In this document: positions 1-4,768 of the stretch, piece by piece | Position numbering within the stretch: position 1 is the stretch's first letter | How the letters are laid out: every line of letters starts with the position of its first letter | Source: CAZHMN01 sp964533705 | GTDB taxonomy: Bacteria > Electryoneota > B3-LCP | Direction: 5' to 3' | Assembly (NCBI GenBank): GCA_964533705.1 | Contig: CAZHMN010000094.1 | Coordinates: 1-10,077 of the forward strand | Length of the DNA: 10,077 nt | Notes under the pieces: model-generated | What the model saw: the letters and a program-made list of their open reading frames with translations, nothing else | Database searches by the model: none | What the model was told of the DNA's origin: nothing | Program-made: the position numbers and the translations under genes

Positions 1-452
1 GTGGGCGGATTGCCTCCCCGCGATCCCACCACCGCCGAAGCGCCGTAAAATGAACTACCTTTATCAACTTCGGCCAACTGAGGGACGGTGGGTGGAAGCT
101 CCACGATGAGCATGCCATGATGTAGCATGGGAATGTACGATGACAGCAGCGTAGTCTCTTGCCCGCCGTGAAGCGTATTGGATCCGCAGAAAAATCCCAC
201 TGGCTTGTCCGCCAGAGATCCCTTCACCCAGAGCCCTCCAGTGCCGTCTATGAACGCCTTCATTTGGGCGGCCATATTGCCGAAACGTGTGGGCGTTCCC
301 AATACTAATCCATCGCAGGTCTCCAGGTCTTCAAGTGTGGCGGTGGGGATGTCCTTTTGCGCCTCCGCCGCGGCTTTCATGGCTGGATTCCCTTCTACCA
401 TTTCGGGAGGCAGCGTTTCCGGCACCCGGCGGATTGGCTTTCTTGCTTCCAT
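1..452 (-). CDS. wrbA: WrbA-family NAD(P)H:quinone oxidoreductase, partial and N-terminally short
   Basis: Flavodoxin-fold FMN enzyme that reduces quinones by two electrons with NAD(P)H; cytoplasmic. The minus-strand frame gives 150 residues before it leaves the window. Family landmarks in order: RVPET (9-13), the flavin-contacting loop GTPTRFGNM (52-60), FIDGTGGLW (67-75), a glycine-rich loop ending HGGQETT (95-101), and HHGM (111-114). The order matches WrbA, so the identification is firm. The oddity is the start: the ATG at 452 lies directly before the RVPET segment, whereas family members carry about 45 more residues holding the first beta strand and the FMN phosphate loop (YYSxYGH-like). 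The frame is closed by TAA about 57 nt upstream of the ATG, and no frame upstream shows the missing part. The only purine-rich stretch (GAGG) abuts the ATG, too close for a normal ribosome site. Most likely a 5'-truncated, inactive copy; an assembly error is the alternative. Confidence 0.85.
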   Translation of the reverse strand, partial: MEARKPIRRVPETLPPEMVEGNPAMKAAAEAQKDIPTATLEDLETCDGLVLGTPTRFGNMAAQMKAFIDGTGGLWVKGSLADKPVGFFCGSNTLHGGQETTLLSSYIPMLHHGMLIVELPPTVPQLAEVDKGSSFYGASAVVGSRGGNPP

Positions 453-477
453 CCTCAAAATTCCCGACCGAATTCGC

Positions 478-506
478 TTGATTTTTGAGTTATATTTTCT
501 TATGAT
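478..506 (+). promoter_or_regulatory. Putative sigma70-type promoter for the sucC-like gene
   Basis: TTGATT at 478-483 (four of six bases of the -35 consensus) and TATGAT at 501-506 (five of six of the -10 consensus) are separated by exactly 17 bp in an AT-rich stretch. Transcription would begin near 513, leaving a leader of about 90 nt before the ATG at 605. No clear Shine-Dalgarno sequence precedes that ATG. Sequence match only. If the organism uses a Bacteroidetes-type primary sigma factor, this consensus may not apply. Confidence 0.45.
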
Positions 507-604
507 TTAAGTCGTGGTGTCTTCGCGGTGGCGGTTGCTGCACGAGAACACCCTTTGCGGCCTGGTTCCAACAATGTTAAGACTAACCAACATCACAAAT
601 CACC

Positions 605-1795
605 ATGCGTCTCTACGAATTCGAAGGCAAACAACTGTTTGCGGAAGCCAAAATTCCCATCCCGCCGGGTAAGGTCGCGTCCAGCGCGGAAGAAGCCGTT
701 AAAGCGGCGTCGGAGCTGGGCTATCCGGTGGTTATCAAAAGCCAGGTGCTGACCGGCGGGCGCGGCAAGGCGGGAGGGATTCAGTTCGCTGATAATGAGA
801 AACAATTGTGGGAGAAGGCGAAAGCCCTCTTCAAACTCAAAATCAAGGGCTTCCCCGTCGAAAAACTTCTGATCGAGAAAAAACTGCCGGTGACCGCCGA
901 GTACTACCTGGGCGTGACCATCGACCGGGTCCATTACCAGTGGACGGTCATCGGGTCATCCGCCGGCGGGGTGGACATCGAAGAGGTCGCCGCAAAATCC
1001 CCGGAGAAGATCGTTCGCATCAATATCAATCCCGATAGCCCCATGTACACTTACCAGGGTATCGAGCTGGCCAATGGTATGGGTCTTTCGGGGGATGCCA
1101 TGAAGACGGTGGGCGGCATCGCCCGCAGCCTCTTTTCCGTTTTCCGCCGCTGGGACTGTAAGTTAGCTGAGATCAACCCGCTGGTCGAGCTGAAAGATGG
1201 CAGCTTCGTCGCCGCCGACAGCCGTATTTCCGTGGACGACGACGCCCTCTTCCGCCACCCCGAACTAGCCGAGCGCGGCATTGAAAAACGCCATGAAGAG
1301 GGCGAGATGACGCCTCGGGAACGACAGGCCCGTGAATGGGGCATTCCCTACCTGGATCTGGACGGCGACATCGGCATGTTCCCCGGCGGAGCCGGCTTCG
1401 GCATTATGGGCAATGACTTTATCCACCACTACGGTGGGAAACCGGCGAATTTCATGGATTCCGGCGGAGGCCCCTCGCCCGAGAGGTTGGCCAAGATGCT
1501 GGTGCTATTGGATGAGAATCCTCAGGTTAAAGTCATCTTCGGTGCACGATTCGGAGGAATCTCCCGCTGCGACGACTTTGCCAGGGGCGTCATCATGTTC
1601 TTAAAAGAGCACGGCCTCTCAAAACCCATGGTCATGCGCTTCACCGGCAATGAGTGGCAGGAAGGCGTACGCATCTTCAAAGAGGAGCGAGAGAAGAATC
1701 CCCACCTCTTCGAGAGAATCGAAATTCACGGCATCGAAACGCCCATCGAGGAGATCGCCAAGCGGGCGGTGGAGCTGGCGAAAGAAGCTGATTAG
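605..1795 (+). CDS. sucC: Succinyl-CoA synthetase beta-subunit homologue (ATP-grasp acyl-CoA ligase), divergent
   Basis: Nucleotide-binding (ATP-grasp) subunit of an NDP-forming acyl-CoA ligase, normally paired with a CoA/phosphohistidine alpha subunit to interconvert succinyl-CoA and succinate with ATP or GTP. At 396 residues it has the usual SucC length. Seen: the N-terminal EFEGKQLF helix (5-12, like the family's EYQAKQLF), GGRGKAGG (51-58), the Mg/nucleotide motif EINP (189-192), DLDGDIGMFPGGAG (251-264), and the C-terminal domain with ANFMDSGGGP (281-290) and ARFGGISRCD (314-323). The last part departs from classic SucC: GARFGG replaces the usual N-IFGGI, and RFTGNEWQEG replaces the usual RLEGTN-EEG. 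The ending IEIHGIETP (372-380) recalls the equivalent region of ATP-citrate lyase and citryl-CoA synthetase. No sucD follows, although sucC and sucD are usually adjacent. The substrate could therefore be succinate or another acid; the ligase class is firm, the specificity is not. Confidence 0.8.
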   Translation: MRLYEFEGKQLFAEAKIPIPPGKVASSAEEAVKAASELGYPVVIKSQVLTGGRGKAGGIQFADNEKQLWEKAKALFKLKIKGFPVEKLLIEKKLPVTAEYYLGVTIDRVHYQWTVIGSSAGGVDIEEVAAKSPEKIVRININPDSPMYTYQGIELANGMGLSGDAMKTVGGIARSLFSVFRRWDCKLAEINPLVELKDGSFVAADSRISVDDDALFRHPELAERGIEKRHEEGEMTPRERQAREWGIPYLDLDGDIGMFPGGAGFGIMGNDFIHHYGGKPANFMDSGGGPSPERLAKMLVLLDENPQVKVIFGARFGGISRCDDFARGVIMFLKEHGLSKPMVMRFTGNEWQEGVRIFKEEREKNPHLFERIEIHGIETPIEEIAKRAVELAKEAD

Positions 1796-1820
1796 CGAGC
1801 ATTAGGCTGTTGATTTTGAA

Positions 1821-1880
1821 GGGGTTTGATTTATCAAATCCCGACTGCTGTTTTCCAAAAGGGCTTGATGAATCAAGCCC
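1821..1880. repeat. Pair of related palindromic hairpins
   Basis: Two near-identical stem-loops lie about 18 nt apart just after the sucC-like gene. The first (1821-1842) is a 10-bp stem with one G:T pair and a TT loop. The second (1861-1880) is a perfect 9-bp stem, GGGCTTGAT against ATCAAGCCC, with a GA loop. Their sequences share the pattern GGGyTTGAT/ATCAArCCC. The first could help end sucC transcription, but neither has a T-run, so a dispersed REP-like element is more likely. A 17-base stretch covering the left arm of the second copy recurs at 4675-4691. Confidence 0.7.
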
Positions 1881-1920
1881 CTACGGAAGCAGTCCCTGGT
1901 TAGTTTGTGAATGTTGCGTT

Positions 1921-1952
1921 AGGTCTGGTCCCGACTTTTCGGGATGTGACCT
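1921..1952. repeat. Long interrupted hairpin
   Basis: AGGTC at 1921-1925 pairs with GACCT at 1948-1952, and TCCCGA at 1929-1934 pairs with TCGGGA at 1939-1944 around a CTTT loop. A 3x3 internal loop (TGG opposite TGT) separates the two stems. It lies in the non-coding, repeat-rich stretch after the sucC-like gene and probably belongs to the same class of dispersed elements. There is no T-tract directly after it, although a T-rich run occurs at 1956-1965. Confidence 0.6.
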
Positions 1953-2002
1953 GACTTTGTTTTTGGTGCTGTCCAGTCCCCGAACTTGACGGTCGAGTGG
2001 CC

Positions 2003-2110
2003 TTCGTTTCCGCCAGGAATGAAGGAGGTAGTGCGGGGGCTTGCCCCCGCCAACCGAATCCCGGATCCTTACCCCACAAAAAATAGCTTTTCGTTTCCGC
2101 CGGGAATGAA
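2003..2110. repeat. Direct repeat of a 21-bp unit flanking a GC-rich hairpin
   Basis: The 21-bp segment at 2003-2023 (beginning TTCGTTTCCGCC) recurs at 2090-2110 with one A/G change. Between the copies sits a perfect 8-bp hairpin, GCGGGGGC-TT-GCCCCCGC (2033-2050). The arrangement, with no credible coding sequence on either strand, suggests fragments of a dispersed intergenic repeat. Confidence 0.6.
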
Positions 2111-2180
2111 GCGAAGCGGTTCCCGGCGGTGCTTCATAGGTCGTGAGACTCTTACGAGCGGAAATGCCGCCAGGAACCGC
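2097..2180. repeat. Overlapping inverted repeats next to the assembly gap
   Basis: CCGCCGGGAA at 2097-2106 is the exact reverse complement of TTCCCGGCGG at 2120-2129 (13-nt loop). The arm at 2116-2129 also matches 2167-2180 in inverted form with one mismatch, so one segment can pair with either of two partners. The run ends 12 bp before the N gap, which suggests that repeats broke the assembly here. Confidence 0.6.
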
Positions 2181-2191
2181 CCTATGGGCTT

Positions 2192-2291
2192 NNNNNNNNN
2201 NNNNNNNNNNNNNNNNNNNNNNNNNNNNNNNNNNNNNNNNNNNNNNNNNNNNNNNNNNNNNNNNNNNNNNNNNNNNNNNNNNNNNNNNNNN
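2192..2291. other. Assembly gap of 100 N
   Basis: An unbroken run of exactly 100 N, the conventional placeholder for a scaffold gap of unknown size. True distance, and even direct adjacency, of the two flanks is not established. Any reading frame drawn across it is an artefact. Confidence 0.99.
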
Positions 2292-2855
2292 CGCAGGCAT
2301 GACGGGTAGATCGGAGAAAAGTTCAGGAGTGACGAGGAGGCCCAGGGAGCCGTTAAATGAAGTTCCCTTTTTATATGATGAGCGGGCGGCTATAGAGCAA
2401 ACGAGAGAGTGATAGGGTTCTTTAATCACCACACCAACATCGCCCCCGGCGACCCCAAAATAAATATACGTATAATGATAACCTAATCCGGCATAAAATG
2501 GGCTGCGCCAGAGCCGTTTTTCCAGCTTAATGGAACCGTAAACGCCCAGGGTGTAGCCAAAATCCGATGATACCAGAAGAGAGGGCATCCCATCAGTATC
2601 GCGCATTAAAAAATGCTCAAACTCTAAACCGACGATAAAAGGAAATCCCGCGCCTAATCCGAAATGACAAATTCTACTCGATTGAGAATCTGTTGCAGTA
2701 TCCTCAAGAGTCCCAACCTCTGCATCAGAAATTCCTGTTATATGATTTGATAAACCAGAATCTGCAGCGGAAGTGGAAGCCGCTGAAAAGGATACCACCG
2801 CAAGTGCTACTGCTAAATAGACTAAAGGCCGTTTTGCTTTTCTCATGCATGCCAT
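2292..2855 (-). CDS. Signal-peptide protein, probable outer-membrane beta-barrel, cut by the gap
   Basis: The visible 188 residues begin with a classic Sec signal peptide: a basic start (RKAKR, 5-9), a hydrophobic core (LVYLAVALAVVSFSA, 11-25) and a likely signal-peptidase site near STSAA (27-31). The mature part has a short acidic, serine-rich lead, then alternating hydrophobic/polar and aromatic-glycine stretches such as GLGAGFPFIVGLEF and FYAGLGYHYTYIYFG, typical of beta strands of small outer-membrane barrels. No named family is recognised. The ATG at 2855 is preferred because GAGG lies 8 nt upstream (plus-strand 2864-2867); the ATG nine bases further in would be badly spaced. The 3' end is lost in the N gap, and the sequence beyond the gap is repeat DNA rather than a continuation. 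Function unknown. Confidence 0.65.
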
Positions 2856-2889
2856 AGTGCTAACCTCGCATTTTTCCGCAGATAACATT

Positions 2890-2970
2890 GGAAAATCCCC
2901 GCTGCAACCAAAGTCACTGCCGAACACCGTGCAACGGGGATTTCCCTGTCCAGTTTATTCCAGTTTATTT
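2890..2970. repeat. Imperfect inverted repeat and short tandem repeat upstream of the barrel-like gene
   Basis: The 16-nt arm at 2890-2905 pairs with 2931-2946 (14 of 16 positions complementary) around a 25-nt loop. Immediately after comes a tandem near-duplicate of CAGTTTATT (2951-2959 and 2961-2969). The position, 35-115 bp before the start of the minus-strand gene, would put the hairpin in its leader or promoter region. No convincing -35/-10 pair was found here. Regulatory role unproven. Confidence 0.45.
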
Positions 2971-2982
2971 TAGAAGCGTAAG

Positions 2983-3306
2983 TTATTTATTCAGGATTCC
3001 ATAATCTGTTTTTAGTTGGCATATGTAAATCCCATTACTTAGGAGAGTCGCATCAAATGTGTATGTATACGTCTTATTCGCTTCAACCTGTCCTTCAAAG
3101 AGTTCAGTTACCCTTTGCCCGATTATATTGTATAGTGAAAGGTTTGCTCGCGTGGTGGAAGTAGTTGCAAACGTTATCTTAGTTATATTGTTGAACGGAT
3201 TTGGTGCTATTATTAGCCCGTATTCATCGTTTAAAAGCTGTAACACTTCAAATGCATTTTGCCACTCATCGGTTCCATCGATAGAATTCCCAGTTCCTGA
3301 TTCCAT
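2983..3306 (-). pseudogene. Orphan T9SS C-terminal sorting domain (passenger missing)
   Basis: The 107-residue frame is almost entirely a type A T9SS sorting domain, the tail that directs secreted proteins through the outer membrane in FCB-group bacteria. Seen: IIAPNPFNNITKITF (residues 32-46), LSLYNIIGQRVTELF (56-70), and the closing strand LLSNGIYICQLKTD (88-101), ending in lysine. Such tails normally sit at the end of a large passenger with a signal peptide; here only about 30 unremarkable residues precede it and there is no signal peptide. An in-frame TAA sits two codons before the ATG, so the frame cannot extend upstream. It meets a plus-strand T9SS remnant head-to-head at about 3307. 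Best read as the 3' fragment of a broken cargo gene. Confidence 0.7.
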
Positions 3307-3307
3307 C

Positions 3308-4048
3308 CCTTACTGGGTGGAATACTATTCCTACGGTCAGTACAACCAATTGCAGGTGGACTGGGATTCAACCTACTCCGCGCAAAATCTTAACGTAGAT
3401 GGCAAAAGCTACTATTATTTCTGGCATGATCTGAGGACACAAAGAATAGAGAACCATCCAGAAATGGGAACGTGCGCACTGTTTTGCCCCAAAGATTCCT
3501 GCCAGACGGGTGATGGTCGATTCCCCGACGGTTGCGATGATCTGGATGAACGTCGGTGGACTGTCCGCGATATTATGCCCAGTTCGACTCCATCGGAAGA
3601 ATCTTGCTGGAATTGGAACGAGAGGCTGCCTACTGTGTGTATCCAACTCCTAATCACAACGAGCGATTGGGATTGGGATGAAAATGATAAAATAGTTTTA
3701 GCGGATTCGGTTCTCCCCACGGGCCCAAACGGGTGGCTTTCCATTGATGCTGGGACGACTGTTAAAGCCACGAAATCAGGTTTGCTCCTATTCGCTGGTA
3801 ATACTCACTTAGACTACAATGGGGCATCTAGTGACACGGTGGTGTTCACGCCTTGGAAGAGGATTTTGGCTGGAGAGGCATTTTATATAGACGGCAAAGA
3901 AGCTGCCGGCTACGAGCGAATTAACTGGGACAGCACCAACCGGTACGGCGGCACTCTTTCCAGCGGTGTGTACATCCTGCAGTTGATGGCGAAAGGGGAA
4001 AGCGGGAAGAGGTTTGTCAGAGTTCAAAAGATGTTGCTGCTGAAATAG
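3308..4048 (+). pseudogene. 5'-truncated T9SS cargo remnant with beta-helix-like segment and sorting tail
   Basis: An open plus frame of about 246 codons with no plausible start near its left end; the same frame further left only mirrors the minus-strand sorting domain. The first two thirds (YWVEYYSYGQYNQLQVDW onward, rich in W, Y and D) match no family I recognise. Around 3740-3850 comes LSIDAGTTVKATKSGLLLF then NTHLDYNGASSDTVVFTPW, the cadence of right-handed beta-helix repeats in secreted proteins. The end, INWDSTNRYGGTLSSGVYILQ followed by a basic stretch and KMLLLK, is the last half of a T9SS type A sorting domain. The PNPFN half of that domain is absent, so an internal deletion between passenger and tail is likely. 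With both a missing 5' end and a damaged tail, it is probably non-functional. A hairpin at 4094-4124 could end its transcript. Confidence 0.6.
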
Positions 4049-4093
4049 GCTTTAAGAAAAATGCCTCATGAAGTTAGGGAAATAATTATGAGA

Positions 4094-4124
4094 AAGAAGT
4101 GGGATTTCGGATCCCGCTCTTCTT
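4094..4124 (+). terminator. Hairpin, possible terminator after the plus-strand T9SS remnant
   Basis: AAGAAG (4094-4099) pairs with CTTCTT (4119-4124), and GGGAT (4101-4105) pairs with ATCCC (4111-4115) around a TTCGG loop; a small internal bulge (T opposite GCT) lies between the stems. It lies 45 nt after the stop codon at 4046-4048. The following bases are AATT rather than a T-run, so termination is possible but not strongly supported. Confidence 0.4.
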
Positions 4125-4461
4125 AATTGCATGAATCGAATGAAATTCATGATTATCTAATCGCCCCTGAATCATGCTTTTCATGCTAATTGTTCCCCCG
4201 CGAAACCTTTCGGACAGCTTTGCCATAAAAGCTAGGGGAGAGTTTTGGGTCTATAATCCAAAGGTCGAAGGTTCCTCCAGGGGCGTCCCTTCGGGTAAAT
4301 CCTTACCCCGCTACTATAATATAAATAGGGCCATAGAAACGATTCTGAGTCCTTATTTTGTTGGGTAAAATTCGATTACCAACCGTATTTCCAACTCCTG
4401 AGGAGTTTTGGGGATATTTCAAATATACGAATACTCCCAAAAGCATAAAAATGATCCGATT
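4125..4461. other. Intergenic stretch without a supported gene
   Basis: No convincing coding sequence. It holds small palindromes: GGGTAA-ATCC-TTACCC (4293-4308), AACTCC-TGA-GGAGTT followed by TT (4393-4409, a weak terminator shape in the plus direction) and the AT-rich ATATTT-C-AAATAT (4414-4426). The segment 4230-4312 faintly resembles a tRNA (D-arm-like AGCTAGGGGAGAGT, a stem-loop at 4244-4262, and a T-arm-like start GAAGGTTC), but cannot be folded into a canonical cloverleaf. The minus-strand T9SS remnant ends at 4462. Confidence 0.5.
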
Positions 4462-4572
4462 TTATTTCATCAGCATCATTTTGCCAGTTTCAGTGAAATC
4501 TCCAGCGGTTATGCGGTAGATGTAGATGCCGGAAGAGAGCTTGGTACCGTCGAAGGGGATCTGGTGGGTGCC
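4462..4572 (-). pseudogene. Fragment of a third T9SS sorting tail
   Basis: The last 36 codons of a minus-strand frame read GTHQIPFDGTKLSSGIYIYR then a short stretch ending KMMLMK and a stop. This is the terminal beta-strand pair of a T9SS type A sorting domain (the G-H--PFDG--L-SGIY-YR pattern). Upstream, neither the PNPFN strand nor the IYN--G--V strand is visible in any minus frame, so homology ends abruptly around 4572. This is debris of a lost cargo gene, not an expressed protein. Confidence 0.65.
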
Positions 4573-4674
4573 GTGACAGGAGAGACGAATAGCTAACCTT
4601 AAAAACTCCAACAACCGGCCTGCACTTGTAACTCTTGCAAATAACAAAACTTTTTCTTATCTTTTCTGTAAAAC

Positions 4675-4691
4675 TTTCCAAAAGGGCTTGA
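4675..4691. repeat. Half-copy of the TTGAT palindromic repeat
   Basis: The 17 bases TTTCCAAAAGGGCTTGA are identical to 1852-1868, which cover the left arm of the second hairpin after the sucC-like gene. Here the right arm is missing. It lies about 80 bp before the glycosyltransferase operon start, and the TTGACG at 4688-4693 within and after it resembles a -35 box, but no acceptable -10 box stands 16-18 bp downstream. Confidence 0.55.
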
Positions 4692-4768
4692 CGACGTACA
4701 CGCGAGCTCTAAAAACAAATTCACCCGATCTAATCTACATAACCCGACACTCATTTTAGGAAGTCAAT

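Noticed and set aside
178..510. Plus-strand frame of 110 codons over the left edge
   Set aside because: Antisense to the WrbA-like gene, which has multiple conserved motifs.
2003..2110. Possible CRISPR-like spaced repeat
   Set aside because: Only two copies of the unit exist, 87 bp apart, with a hairpin between them and no third repeat or cas gene; not a CRISPR array.
1881..2927. Single minus-strand frame running from the barrel-like gene through the gap to 1881
   Set aside because: It is kept open only by the 100 N placeholder. The part left of the gap is hairpin and direct-repeat DNA, so only 2292-2855 is kept as a gene fragment.
3059..3307. N-terminal part of the plus-strand frame 3059-4048
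   Set aside because: It is the antisense shadow of the minus-strand T9SS sorting domain, whose PNPFN and terminal strands are unmistakable; only the sequence right of about 3308 is retained as a plus-strand remnant.
4174..4368. Plus-strand frame of 64 codons
   Set aside because: No ribosome site, no recognisable motif, and it overlaps small palindromes and the tRNA-like stretch; judged a chance frame.
4688..4716. Promoter for the glycan operon based on TTGACG
   Set aside because: At 17 bp spacing the candidate -10 is AAAAAC, which does not fit; no acceptable alternative pair was seen, so the operon promoter is left unassigned.
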